Of a DNA stretch of 7,926 nt, positions 1-6,931 are shown piece after piece. The position numbers and the translations under genes were made by a program. Source of the DNA: an uncultured Burkholderiales bacterium (GTDB taxonomy: Bacteria > Pseudomonadota > Gammaproteobacteria > Burkholderiales > Burkholderiaceae_D); contig CAIVDH010000384.1 of the NCBI GenBank assembly GCA_903904635.1, forward strand, positions 1 through 7,926. Reading direction: 5' to 3'. The notes beneath the pieces were generated by a model, which worked only from the letters and a program-made list of their open reading frames with translations, was not told where the DNA came from and ran no database searches. How positions within the stretch are numbered: the first letter of the stretch is position 1; each line of letters opens with the position of its first letter.

Positions 1-113
1 CGTATTTAACTAAGAAAATGTTAAATCAGCGCTTAGTACTGAAAACGCTTTCTAATTAACAACTTGGATTCAGTAATTTCAAAATGTGGTGAAGTAAAAA
101 AGTAGCTGAGAAT
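1..113. other. Non-coding edge, no recognisable gene
   Basis: This AT-rich stretch lies beyond the htpG terminator. I see only very short open frames, for example a 12-codon one beginning at the ATG at 18. There is no tRNA-like fold, and no repeat. It may be the distal part of an intergenic region whose next gene lies outside the window. Confidence 0.5.
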
Positions 114-146
114 AAAAAAAGGGAAGCGCATCGCTTCCCTTTTCTT
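114..146 (-). terminator. Rho-independent terminator of htpG, possibly bidirectional
   Basis: The perfect 8-bp stem GGGAAGCG (121-128) / CGCTTCCC (132-139) encloses a 3-nt loop. It is extended by four A-T pairs (117-120 with 140-143). Read on the minus strand, the hairpin is followed by a run of seven T residues (complement of 114-120), the classic intrinsic terminator layout. It starts 24 bp past the htpG stop codon. On the plus strand it is followed by TTTTCTT, so it could also stop transcripts entering from the left. Confidence 0.9.
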
Positions 147-169
147 AAATCTGAATCAAACAGAAATAA

Positions 170-2083
170 TTATTTCTGTGACATCCCCAGCAACATCTCA
201 TTCAACTTTTTCACAAATCCAGCCGGATCAGTCAACGTGCCGCCTTCAGCTAACATGGCCTGATCAAACAAAATACTAGACCAGTCATTAAATTTACTGT
301 CTTCGTATTTCAATTGCTGTACCAGCGGATGATGCGGATTAATCTCTAATATTGGTTTGGATTCAGGCGCAGCCTGGCCCGAAGCTTTCAGCATGCGCAA
401 GAGATTACCGGAGAGTTCATTTTCACCCGCTACAAGACATGCCGGTGAGTCTGTAAGTCGGAAAGTCACGCGCACATCATGGGCTTTATCGGTGAGCGCA
501 GCCTTCATTTTTTCGACCAGCTCTTTGAATTCAGTCTCGGTTTCTTCTTTCTGCTTTTTCTCGGCTTCGTCTTCGAGTTTGCCCAGGTCCAAATCGCCTT
601 TGGCAACGGAGACGAGTTCCTTGCCTTCAAACTCGGTGAGGAAAGACAGCATCCATTCATCCACACGTTCAGTCAGCAGCAAAACTTCTATGCCTTTTTT
701 GCGGAAAATTTCCAGATGTGGGCTATTTTTCGCTGCAGTCCAGGCGTCAGCCGTCAGGAAATAAATTTTGTCCTGCTCAGGCTTCATGCGGCTGACATAG
801 TCAGCAAACGATACATCTTGTACATCGCTGTCATTCTGCGTAGAGGCAAAGCGCAGCAGCTTGGCGATGCGATCTTTGTTGGTGGTGTCCTCGCCTATGC
901 CTTCTTTGAGAACCTGACCAAATTCTTTCCAGAAGCCGGCGTATTTGTCTTTCTTTTCTTGATCATCAGCGTTAGCGTGTTCTTCCAGCATGCCCAGTAT
1001 GCGTTTGGTTGAACCTTCGCGTATGACTTTGACATCGCGTGATTCCTGCAAAATTTCACGCGACACATTAAGAGGTAAATCATTGGAGTCAATCACGCCT
1101 TTCACAAAGCGCAGATAAACCGGCATCAGCTGCTCGGCATCATCCATGATGAACACGCGCTTCACATACAGCTTGATACCGCCGCGCTTGTTACGATCCC
1201 ACAGATCAAACGGTGCATGCTTGGGAATGTATAGCAGCTGCGTATATTCGCTACGACCTTCAACGCGATTGTGCGTCCAGCTCAGCGGCTCTTGAAAGTC
1301 ATGCGATACATGTTTGTAGAATTCGACATATTGTTCATCCGTGATGTCAGACTTACTGCGTGCCCATAGTGCGCTGGCCTGATTAATGGTTTCAAGTTCA
1401 TCCTTGACGACGGTTTCTTTTTTCTCTTCGTCCCATTCTTCTTTCTTCATCTTTATCGGTAAAGCGATATGGTCGGAATATTTGCGTACGGTGGATTTTA
1501 ATTTCCATGGTGAGAGAAACTCATCTTCGCCTTCACGCAAATGCAAGATGATGCGGGTGCCGCGTTGAGGCATGTTGATAGTCTCGACGGTAAAATCGCC
1601 TTCGCCGCCTGATTCCCAGCGCACGCCCGCTTCAGCAGGCATGCCTGCACGGCGTGATTCAACCGTAATTTTGTCGGCAACGATAAAGCCGGAATAAAAG
1701 CCCACGCCAAACTGGCCGATGAGTGCCGCATCTTTTTGCTGATCGCCAGAGAGGCGCGAGAAAAATTCTTTGGTGCCAGATTTGGCGATGGTACCCAGAT
1801 GATCAATCGCTTCAGCCTGGGTCATGCCTATACCGTTGTCGGTAATGCTGATAGTGCGTGCATCTTTGTCGAAATCAATTTCTATGAAAAGTTCGCTATT
1901 GTTTTCGAACAGCGCATCATTGTTGATCGCTTCGAATCGCAGCTTGTCTGCCGCATCAGAGGCATTAGAGACTAACTCGCGCAGGAAAATTTCTTTGTTT
2001 GAATACAGCGAATGAATCATCAGCTGCAGCAGCTGTTTAACTTCGGCCTGAAAGCCCAGAGTTTGTTTGGTGTTGTCAGACAT
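170..2083 (-). CDS. htpG: Molecular chaperone HtpG (bacterial Hsp90)
   Basis: Cytosolic ATP-dependent homodimeric chaperone that helps client proteins fold or remodel, working with the DnaK system. The 637-aa product is full length (E. coli HtpG is 624 aa). The N-terminal GHKL ATPase domain shows the expected motifs: FLRELVSN with the likely catalytic Glu36, NASDA (40-44), DNGIGM (82-87), GTIAKSGT (97-104) and GQFGVGFYS (123-131). A short Lys/Glu-rich linker lies near 213-230. The middle domain contains PLNVSRE (337-343), whose Arg342 should be the gamma-phosphate-contacting arginine. The C-terminal dimerisation domain is complete. The ATG at 2083 is preceded by the Shine-Dalgarno sequence AAAGGA (2093-2088) with a short 4-nt gap. 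The gene is monocistronic, with a sigma-32-type promoter upstream and a strong hairpin terminator downstream. No odd features were seen in the protein. Confidence 0.98.
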   Translation of the reverse strand: MSDNTKQTLGFQAEVKQLLQLMIHSLYSNKEIFLRELVSNASDAADKLRFEAINNDALFENNSELFIEIDFDKDARTISITDNGIGMTQAEAIDHLGTIAKSGTKEFFSRLSGDQQKDAALIGQFGVGFYSGFIVADKITVESRRAGMPAEAGVRWESGGEGDFTVETINMPQRGTRIILHLREGEDEFLSPWKLKSTVRKYSDHIALPIKMKKEEWDEEKKETVVKDELETINQASALWARSKSDITDEQYVEFYKHVSHDFQEPLSWTHNRVEGRSEYTQLLYIPKHAPFDLWDRNKRGGIKLYVKRVFIMDDAEQLMPVYLRFVKGVIDSNDLPLNVSREILQESRDVKVIREGSTKRILGMLEEHANADDQEKKDKYAGFWKEFGQVLKEGIGEDTTNKDRIAKLLRFASTQNDSDVQDVSFADYVSRMKPEQDKIYFLTADAWTAAKNSPHLEIFRKKGIEVLLLTERVDEWMLSFLTEFEGKELVSVAKGDLDLGKLEDEAEKKQKEETETEFKELVEKMKAALTDKAHDVRVTFRLTDSPACLVAGENELSGNLLRMLKASGQAAPESKPILEINPHHPLVQQLKYEDSKFNDWSSILFDQAMLAEGGTLTDPAGFVKKLNEMLLGMSQK

Positions 2084-2130
2084 GATGTCCTTTAATTAAA
2101 GTTGCCAGGAAAATAAAACGATCTGTCAGG

Positions 2131-2158
2131 AAATTGGGGCACCAAGGCTGATTTCAAG
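2131..2158 (-). promoter_or_regulatory. Sigma-32 (RpoH) heat-shock promoter of htpG
   Basis: On the minus strand, CTTGAA (2158-2153) and CCCCAATTT (2139-2131) are separated by exactly 13 bases. The RpoH consensus is CTTGAA, 13-15 bases, CCCCATnT, so the -35 is perfect and the -10 nearly so. Transcription should start near 2124-2126, giving a leader of about 40 nt before the htpG ATG. Placing a heat-shock promoter before an Hsp90 gene matches known biology. Confidence 0.85.
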
Positions 2159-2171
2159 GGGGGACTGAGGG

Positions 2172-2177
2172 TAAAAT
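2172..2177 (+). promoter_or_regulatory. Possible -10 box for the ridA-family gene
   Basis: TAAAAT lies 47 bp before the ridA-family start codon and is a good sigma-70 -10 match. No convincing -35 is visible: the best-spaced hexamer, 2149-2154, is TGATTT. It sits next to the htpG promoter on the opposite strand, so the two genes share one 141-bp divergent control region. Confidence 0.35.
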
Positions 2178-2224
2178 CGGGTCTTTCTTTCATTCTTTAC
2201 AACGACTATCCATAGGAGCGCCGC

Positions 2225-2692
2225 ATGTCTATTCAGAAAAAACTGCAAGACCTCAATATCACCCTGCCGGCGGTAGCCACGCCAGCTGCGGCCTATGTCA
2301 TGTATGTCCAGACTGGTAATACGGTTTATTTATCCGGCCATATCGCCAAAAAAGACGGCAAAGTCTGGGTCGGCCAGCTAGGCCGCGACATGACAACAGA
2401 GCAGGGCAAAGAGGCCGCGCAGACAGTGGCGATCGATCTGATGGCGACTTTGCAGGCAGCCTGCGGCGGGGATTTGTCGCGGGTAAAAAGAATCGTCAAG
2501 CTGGTTAGTCTGGTCAATTCCACCGCAGACTTTACTGAGCATCATCTGGTTACGAATGGCGCGTCGGAATTGATCGGGCAAGTGTTTGGCGAAGCAGGCA
2601 AGCATGCGCGCTCTGCCTTTGGGGTGGCGCAGTTACCGATGGGGAGTTGTGTGGAGATAGAGATGGTGGCGGAATTGGTTGCGACTGCGTAG
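2225..2692 (+). CDS. RidA/YjgF/YER057c/UK114 family protein
   Basis: Small cytosolic protein of 155 aa. Characterised RidA members hydrolyse reactive enamine/imine intermediates released by PLP enzymes, although many paralogues have no proven substrate. It shows TVYLSGHIA (33-41), the helix with DLSRVKRIVKLVSLVNS (83-99), and the family signature HARSAFGVAQLPMGSCVEIE (127-146). Arg129 in that signature corresponds to the conserved substrate-carboxylate-binding arginine, and acidic residues follow at 144 and 146. It is somewhat longer than canonical RidA (about 128 aa) and resembles the longer YjgF-like subgroup, so archetypal RidA activity is not assured. The ATG at 2225 has a clear AGGAG (2214-2218) at good spacing. 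The gene is divergent from htpG. No terminator separates it from the downstream toxin-antitoxin operon, so read-through is possible. Confidence 0.9.
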   Translation: MSIQKKLQDLNITLPAVATPAAAYVMYVQTGNTVYLSGHIAKKDGKVWVGQLGRDMTTEQGKEAAQTVAIDLMATLQAACGGDLSRVKRIVKLVSLVNSTADFTEHHLVTNGASELIGQVFGEAGKHARSAFGVAQLPMGSCVEIEMVAELVATA

Positions 2693-2702
2693 TTTTTACC
2701 TC

Positions 2703-2733
2703 CTCAAATGAGATAAAATATTCACTCAAATGA
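2703..2733 (+). promoter_or_regulatory. Direct-repeat candidate operator of the toxin-antitoxin operon
   Basis: CTCAAATGA occurs at 2703-2711 and again at 2725-2733, a start-to-start distance of 22 bp, close to two helical turns. The first copy, extended by one base, is CTCA-AA-TGAG, a small inverted repeat. The pair lies just before the antitoxin start at 2743 and flanks TAAAAT (2714-2719), a candidate -10. Xre-type antitoxins commonly repress their own operon, so this is a reasonable binding site, but that function is inferred. Confidence 0.5.
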
Positions 2734-2742
2734 AGAAAATTT

Positions 2743-3318
2743 ATGACTAAGCGTGGAAATTTTAAAAAAAAGACCGAATTGTCTGATCGCACACCAGTGC
2801 CCAGGCCTGCTGCTGCCAAGGCTCAACTGAGTAAGCGCTCGGCAACACCAGTCAAAGGCATAGTCACTAAAAAAGCCAAACAGTCCACGATAATTTCTCC
2901 GCGTTCAGTTTACACGGCATCGGGTGTTGAACGTATTGCGATGATTCGTCGCGGCGTGCCAGCTGTGGCGCTCAATGAAATCGTTCGAAAAATGGCTATT
3001 TCCAAAGAACGTTTATATGCAACCTTGCGTTTTCCGACATCAACGATTGATCGCAAAATCCGCAACAATGATGCGCTGTCGGCTGAGCATTCAGAACGTT
3101 TACTCGGTCTTGAAAGGTTGATCGGTCAGGTAGAGGTCATGCTGAGCCAATCCGGTACAGGTGAAAAATTTGATGCTGACCGCTGGGTTGGTGCATGGCT
3201 AGATCATCCCCTGCCGGCACTCGGTGGCGCCAGACCTGCAGAGTATATGGACACGATAGAAGGACAGGAGCTTGTGTCCGGATTGCTTGCCCAATCGCAG
3301 TCTGGGGCTTATGGCTGA
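2743..3318 (+). CDS. Xre/MbcA/ParS-type antitoxin (DUF2384 family)
   Basis: Protein of 191 aa, judged to be the antitoxin of the RES toxin gene that follows it. Residues 61-135 are a helix-turn-helix-like region (GVERIAMIRRGVPAVALNEI onward, then ISKERLYATL). The C-terminal part from about 142 (FDADRWVGAWL, then LPALGGARPAEYMDTIEG at 158-173) is the typical MbcA/ParS/Xre toxin-binding domain, including the common 'LGG..P..ym.t.eG' signature. In the family this domain blocks the toxin active site, while the HTH can repress the operon. Residues 1-47 form an extra Lys/Arg/Pro/Ala-rich tail of low complexity, longer than in many relatives and probably disordered. The Shine-Dalgarno sequence is weak (GAAG near 2732-2735). 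The stop codon TGA (3316-3318) overlaps the toxin ATG by one base, implying translational coupling. Confidence 0.85.
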   Translation: MTKRGNFKKKTELSDRTPVPRPAAAKAQLSKRSATPVKGIVTKKAKQSTIISPRSVYTASGVERIAMIRRGVPAVALNEIVRKMAISKERLYATLRFPTSTIDRKIRNNDALSAEHSERLLGLERLIGQVEVMLSQSGTGEKFDADRWVGAWLDHPLPALGGARPAEYMDTIEGQELVSGLLAQSQSGAYG

Positions 3319-3788
3319 TGCGTGTATGGAGAATAGCAACGCAGTCGCCTGAATATGACGCAAAAGATCTGTCCGGAGCGGGAGCGAAAATTACGGGTGG
3401 TCGTTGGAACCGTCGTGGGCTAGCCGTTTTGTATTGCGCTGATACAGCGTCATTGGCTTGTTTGGAAACACTGGTTCACCTTGGCTCTGGTGGGTTACCG
3501 CTACAACGCTATTTGATTGCAATTGATATACCCGACGCTATCTGGAAGGCGCGTGAGATTCACACTGCGTTAGCGCTTCCGCCAAAGTGGAATACTTGTC
3601 CTGTCAGCCAGGCAAGCATGGATTTTGGTGATGCATGGCTGATGTCGGAACGCTCAGTCGTTATGGTCTTGCCCTCAGCAATCATGCCTGAAGATGCCAT
3701 TATTTTGATCAATCCTAAGCATAAAGATGCTTCAAAAATGTCCGCTTCAAGATTGCGAAAGTGGGATTATGATGCGCGACTTTTTTAA
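3318..3788 (+). CDS. RES-domain toxin (NAD+-degrading type)
   Basis: Protein of 156 aa, matching the RES fold named after its conserved Arg, Glu and Ser. Characterised RES toxins such as MbcT degrade NAD+ by phosphorolysis, and ParT is an ADP-ribosyltransferase. Which chemistry this one uses cannot be told from sequence alone. Visible residues are Arg29 in GGRWN (27-31), Tyr39 in VLYCAD-type context, Glu50 in LETLVH, Ser120 in LPSAIMPE, and Asn132 in INPKH near the C-terminus. All expected positions are present, so the toxin looks intact. I chose the ATG at 3318, which overlaps the antitoxin stop as TGATG. An upstream in-frame ATG at 3195 would add 41 residues read from the antitoxin gene's other frame, without family character. 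The gene is convergent with paaX, with only 48 bp between the stop codons and no strong terminator. Confidence 0.9.
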   Translation: MRVWRIATQSPEYDAKDLSGAGAKITGGRWNRRGLAVLYCADTASLACLETLVHLGSGGLPLQRYLIAIDIPDAIWKAREIHTALALPPKWNTCPVSQASMDFGDAWLMSERSVVMVLPSAIMPEDAIILINPKHKDASKMSASRLRKWDYDARLF

Positions 3789-3836
3789 CCATGCGTTAAC
3801 ATGAAAAACGCTATTTATGAAACCCCGTTTTTAAAA

Positions 3837-4760
3837 TCACTCCCCGCCAAACCGATCTGCAAACGCCGCATGTAAAGGCAGCACCTCATCCTGTTCCGCC
3901 GCTAGTGTTAAAGCTACATACGCATCAGCCTGCTCACTCACCATTTTATAAATCGCACTGCATAAATCATATGCAGTGGTACCCGGCCATTCTGCAATTA
4001 ACAATTCAGCCGGTAGCTGCGGATCATGTAGCTGTACGCGACGAAACGCATGAATCAGCAAAGTACGAATCACAAATGCCTGTTGCTGCGTCAGGTCATT
4101 TTCTTCTGACAGCGAAGACGCCAACGGCGCAAATTTGTGCACGAATTGTGCATAAGATTTACGTACCGTATCAAGCTGCCAGCATAGCTTCACCAGATCG
4201 GTCAGCGGCTTGCTGGTGACTGCATCCATATTCGTAGCCGTTGACACAATTACCTTATCGGCAGCGCCGGTACGATGCAGTATTTCATTCAGCGCTTCTG
4301 CCTTGTTGCCGGGATGCGCATACAGACCGGGCGTGACTAATCCAAAACCTTCCCACAGCAATTCTTTTTTTAACGCGTTACGTAAAGCCGTGCTGCTATT
4401 GTCCGGCGGCGCAATGACCAATATCCAGCGCCCATCCCAGTTAACGCGTGCTGGCGCATAAATACGCTGATGCGCACGCGCAAAGCGTTTGCTGCCTTGC
4501 GGGGTGAGTGCATATTGACTGCGGCGTCCGCTGCGCTGGGCATCCAGCCAGCCTTCCTCGGTCAGACGAAAAACACTGGTGCGTACCAGCCTGTCATTAA
4601 TGCCTAATGCGTCCATCAGCGTAATGAGGCTGCCCAGCCAAACCGAGCCACCGCGCGGCGCAATGGCGTCACCAAATACCGTCATCAGTATGGATTTTGA
4701 GCGAGGTGGGTCTTGCTTCAGGAAGCGGTGTATCCATTTATCGATGGCAGTCGTTTTCAT
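3837..4760 (-). CDS. paaX: PaaX, phenylacetyl-CoA-responsive repressor
   Basis: Transcriptional repressor of phenylacetate catabolism. In characterised species it leaves DNA when it binds phenylacetyl-CoA, the first pathway intermediate. The 307-aa product (E. coli PaaX is 316 aa) begins MKTTAIDKWIHRFL. It then shows the family's DNA-binding segment: PPRSKSILMTVFGDAIAPRG (18-37), a winged helix around 40-89 with LVRTSVFRLTEEGWL (58-72), and the wing GRRSQYALTPQG (78-89). The effector-binding and dimerisation part with the long helical C-terminus follows and is complete. I start at 4760: the longer frame from 4820 adds 20 residues unlike the family and runs through the operator. There is no convincing Shine-Dalgarno sequence before 4760. 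The gene is divergent from paaA, which it should control together with itself. Confidence 0.93.
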   Translation of the reverse strand: MKTTAIDKWIHRFLKQDPPRSKSILMTVFGDAIAPRGGSVWLGSLITLMDALGINDRLVRTSVFRLTEEGWLDAQRSGRRSQYALTPQGSKRFARAHQRIYAPARVNWDGRWILVIAPPDNSSTALRNALKKELLWEGFGLVTPGLYAHPGNKAEALNEILHRTGAADKVIVSTATNMDAVTSKPLTDLVKLCWQLDTVRKSYAQFVHKFAPLASSLSEENDLTQQQAFVIRTLLIHAFRRVQLHDPQLPAELLIAEWPGTTAYDLCSAIYKMVSEQADAYVALTLAAEQDEVLPLHAAFADRFGGE

Positions 4761-4766
4761 ATTGTC

Positions 4767-4796
4767 ATGATACAGCTTTGTAGATTTATTTAAAAA
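4767..4796 (-). promoter_or_regulatory. Candidate paaX promoter inside the operator
   Basis: On the minus strand the left operator arm contains TATCAT (4772-4767), a 5/6 match to the -10 consensus. The -35 is poor: TTTTTA (4796-4791) at an 18-bp spacing. Transcription from this -10 would begin about 4760-4761, at or next to the paaX ATG, implying little or no leader. The promoter assignment rests mainly on the -10 and the symmetry with the paaA side. Confidence 0.4.
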
Positions 4797-4807
4797 TACT
4801 GTATCAT
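4778..4807 (+). promoter_or_regulatory. Candidate paaABCDE promoter
   Basis: TTGTAG (4778-4783, 3/6 match) and TATCAT (4802-4807, 5/6 match) are 18 bp apart. The -10 lies entirely within the right arm of the inverted repeat, so a repressor bound there would block RNA polymerase. A start near 4813-4815 gives a leader of about 27 nt containing the paaA Shine-Dalgarno sequence. Confidence 0.5.
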
Positions 4808-4840
4808 GAATGAAAATCAAACAAGATGGAGATCGCCACT

Positions 4841-5845
4841 ATGTACGCACAGATGGTAGAGACCGGCACCAGCAAGTTGAGCGCCCTGGCCGAAATGTCC
4901 CCCGAAGAGCGCGCGTTTCAACAGCGCATAGATGATGGCATCAAGATCGAACCTAAAGACTGGATGACCGAGGGCTATCGTAAAACCCTGATACGTCAGA
5001 TATCCCAGCACGCCCATTCCGAGATAGTCGGTCAGCTACCTGAAGGTAATTGGGTCACGCGTGCACCAACACTAAAACGCAAAGCGATATTGCTGGCCAA
5101 GATACAAGACGAAGCCGGCCATGGTTTGTATCTATACAGCGCCGCTGAAACCCTGGGCATATCACGCGACCAGATGACGGCTGATCTGTTGTCCGGTAAA
5201 GCCAAGTACTCCAGCATATTTAATTACCCCACGCTTTCATGGGCAGACATGGGCGCAATCGGTTGGCTGGTAGACGGCTCGGCCATCATTAATCAGATTC
5301 CATTGTGCCGTTGCTCATATGGTCCGTATGCGCGCGCGATGGTGCGCGTGTGTAAGGAAGAATCATTTCATGCGCGTCAGGGTTACGACATCATGCTTGC
5401 ACTCTGCCGTGGTACAGCAGAACAAAAACAAATGGCGCAGGACGCATTAAACCGCTGGTGGTGGCCTTCGCTGATGATGTTTGGTCCGCCTGATGGTGAA
5501 TCAGTCAATAGCGCGCAGTCTGCCGCATGGAAGATTAAATTATTCTCCAATGATGAACTGCGTCAGCGTATGGTGGATCAAACTGTACCGCAAGCGGAGT
5601 ATCTGGGTCTGACAGTGCCGGACCCGGATCTGAAATGGAATGAAGTACGCGGCAGCTATGATTTTGGTGCGATCGATTTCTCTGAGCTGTTTAACGTCGT
5701 CAAAGGTAATGGCCCTTGCAATCGCGAGCGTCTCGCTACCCGCAAAAAGGCATGGGACGATGGCGCATGGTTTCGTGATGCGCTGACCGCACATGCAGAC
5801 AAACAAGCTCAACATGCATTAAGCCGCCAGCCTAAAGCAGCTTAA
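4841..5845 (+). CDS. paaA: PaaA, catalytic subunit of phenylacetyl-CoA epoxidase
   Basis: Diiron subunit of the PaaABCDE multicomponent monooxygenase, which converts phenylacetyl-CoA to its ring-1,2-epoxide in aerobic phenylacetate degradation. The 334-aa product has ferritin-like carboxylate-bridged diiron motifs: Glu61 in HSEIVG, Glu91 and His94 in [10 protein letters not shown], and Glu174 with His177 in CKEESFH. Hallmark stretches [12 protein letters not shown] (127-138), IGWLVDG and [16 protein letters not shown] are present. The chain is complete and ends in an Ala/Gln/His-rich tail. I chose the ATG at 4841 (MYAQMVETG, the usual start in betaproteobacterial PaaA as I recall it) because GGAGA (4828-4832) is ideally spaced 8 nt before it. 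The ATG at 4826 would overlap that site. It is the first gene of the operon, with paaB following after 24 bp. Confidence 0.97.
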   Translation: MYAQMVETGTSKLSALAEMSPEERAFQQRIDDGIKIEPKDWMTEGYRKTLIRQISQHAHSEIVGQLPEGNWVTRAPTLKRKAILLAKIQDEAGHGLYLYSAAETLGISRDQMTADLLSGKAKYSSIFNYPTLSWADMGAIGWLVDGSAIINQIPLCRCSYGPYARAMVRVCKEESFHARQGYDIMLALCRGTAEQKQMAQDALNRWWWPSLMMFGPPDGESVNSAQSAAWKIKLFSNDELRQRMVDQTVPQAEYLGLTVPDPDLKWNEVRGSYDFGAIDFSELFNVVKGNGPCNRERLATRKKAWDDGAWFRDALTAHADKQAQHALSRQPKAA

Positions 5846-5869
5846 CTGCAGCATTAAAAAGGAAAAAGT

Positions 5870-6154
5870 ATGAGTAAAGAATGGCCATTATGGGAAATCT
5901 TCATACGTAGCCAGCACGGCCTGTCGCATAAACACGTAGGCAGTTTGCATGCACCCGATGCAGAAATGGCGATCAACAATGCACGCGATGTGTACACCCG
6001 TCGTAATGAAGGCGTATCAATCTGGGTCGTGGCATCGAATCAAATCATAGCCAGCAGCCCTAGCGAAAAAGGCGAACTGTTCGAGCCATCCAATAGCAAA
6101 GTCTATCGTCATCCAACATTCTTCCCCATGCCGGAAGAAATAAAAAATCTCTGA
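5870..6154 (+). CDS. paaB: PaaB, bridging subunit of phenylacetyl-CoA epoxidase
   Basis: Small 94-aa subunit (E. coli PaaB is 95 aa) without catalytic residues. In studied systems it bridges PaaAC heterodimers and is needed for activity. The family sequence is evident from start to end: EWPLWEIFIRSQHGLSHKHV (4-23), the HAPDAEMAINNARDVYTRR segment (27-45), SIWVVASNQIIAS (50-62) and YRHPTFFPMPEEI (79-91). AAAGGA (5858-5863) precedes the ATG by 6 nt. It lies 24 bp after paaA and 18 bp before paaC in the same operon. Confidence 0.96.
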   Translation: MSKEWPLWEIFIRSQHGLSHKHVGSLHAPDAEMAINNARDVYTRRNEGVSIWVVASNQIIASSPSEKGELFEPSNSKVYRHPTFFPMPEEIKNL

Positions 6155-6172
6155 TCTACTGAGTCACCGTGT

Positions 6173-6931
6173 ATGACACAACAAAATAAATTTCAATGGT
6201 TACTGCGCTGTGCTGACAATACCTTGGTGCTGTCTCAGCGTTTGTCCGAATGGTGTGGAAAAGGCCCGGCGCTGGAAGAAGACATGGCAGCAACCAATGT
6301 CGCGCTAGATTTAATCGGCCAAGCCACGCTATGGTTTGCCTATGCCGCCGAAGTAGAAGGTGCAGGGCGCAATGAAGATCAGCTGGCATTTTTGCGCGAT
6401 GCGCATGATTTTCGTAATGCGTTATTAGTCGAGCAGCCCAATGATGATTACGGCCACACCCTGATGCGGCAGTTTTATTTCGATGTCTGGCATTATTTTT
6501 TTCTCAAAGCCTTATGTCATTCAACCGATGCACGCGTGGCCGGCATTGCAGAAAAATCACTGAAAGAAGTCAGCTATCACGTGCGCCGCAGTGGGGATTT
6601 AATCGTGCGGCTTGGTGACGGCAATGAAGAAAGTCACCATCGCATGCAACGCTCTGCCGATGCATTGTGGATGTATACCGGTGAATTATTGACGCCCGAT
6701 GCACTCGATAGCGAAATGGCCAAACAGGGTATCGCACCTGATTTAGCGGCTGTGCGTGCAAGTTGGCTCGCGCATGTGACTGAAATTTTTGCAGAAGCAA
6801 CGCTCACACTGCCACCGCAAGACGCGTGGATGCAAAAAGGTGGAAAGACCGGCACCCACACAGAACATCTCGGCTACCTGCTCGCAGAAATGCAATTCTT
6901 GCAGCGTGCCTATCCCGGAGCGCAGTGGTGA
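6173..6931 (+). CDS. paaC: PaaC, structural subunit of phenylacetyl-CoA epoxidase
   Basis: Ferritin-like partner of PaaA that supports the complex but does not normally hold a catalytic diiron centre. The 252-aa product matches the family in length (E. coli about 248 aa). Features are LLRCADNTLVLSQRLSEWCG (10-29), a run near 35-50 (EEDMAATNVALDLIGQ), NDDYGHTLMRQFYFDVW (90-106), KEVSYHVRRSGDLIVRLGDG (131-150) with Glu152-Ser154 following, and the C-terminal GTHTEHLGYLLAEMQFLQRA (227-246). The Shine-Dalgarno sequence is weak (TGAG at 6160-6163), which suits coupled translation within the operon. Its TGA stop overlaps the paaD GTG start. Confidence 0.96.
   Translation: MTQQNKFQWLLRCADNTLVLSQRLSEWCGKGPALEEDMAATNVALDLIGQATLWFAYAAEVEGAGRNEDQLAFLRDAHDFRNALLVEQPNDDYGHTLMRQFYFDVWHYFFLKALCHSTDARVAGIAEKSLKEVSYHVRRSGDLIVRLGDGNEESHHRMQRSADALWMYTGELLTPDALDSEMAKQGIAPDLAAVRASWLAHVTEIFAEATLTLPPQDAWMQKGGKTGTHTEHLGYLLAEMQFLQRAYPGAQW

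Larger units (their letters stand above)
4765..4809. promoter_or_regulatory. Probable PaaX operator, perfect 11-bp inverted repeat
   Basis: TCATGATACAG (4765-4775) and CTGTATCATGA (4799-4809) are exact reverse complements separated by 23 bp, with arm centres 34 bp apart. The dyad fills most of the paaX-paaA intergenic space. The TGATAC core recalls the TGATTC core I remember for enterobacterial PaaX sites, though the sequence and spacing differ. The perfect symmetry and position make it the obvious repressor site; that PaaX itself binds it is inference. Confidence 0.75.

Noticed and set aside
479..1012. Long plus-strand open frame of 177 codons opposite htpG
   Set aside because: It lies wholly within htpG on the other strand, is Phe/Leu-rich in the manner of an antisense shadow of charged codons, and has no ribosome site or family resemblance.
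2550..2819. Minus-strand open frame spanning the end of ridA and the antitoxin start
   Set aside because: It is low-complexity Pro/Ser-rich and overlaps two well-supported genes, without a credible ribosome site.
3195..3317. In-frame upstream ATG extending the RES toxin
   Set aside because: The added residues are the alternate-frame reading of the antitoxin C-terminus. The TGATG overlap at 3316-3320 is the typical coupled start.
3804..3832. Inverted repeat AAAAACG / CGTTTTT between the RES toxin and paaX as a bidirectional terminator
   Set aside because: Only 2 GC pairs in a 7-bp stem with a 15-nt loop; too weak to call, although the convergent position would suit one.
4761..4820. Upstream ATG at 4820 as the paaX start
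   Set aside because: The extra 20 residues do not resemble PaaX N-termini, and the coding sequence would run through the perfect inverted repeat and both candidate promoters.
6826..6927. Upstream ATG extending PaaD by 34 residues
   Set aside because: It overlaps the conserved C-terminus of paaC. GTG 6928 has a proper GGAG, and gives the usual 165-aa length.
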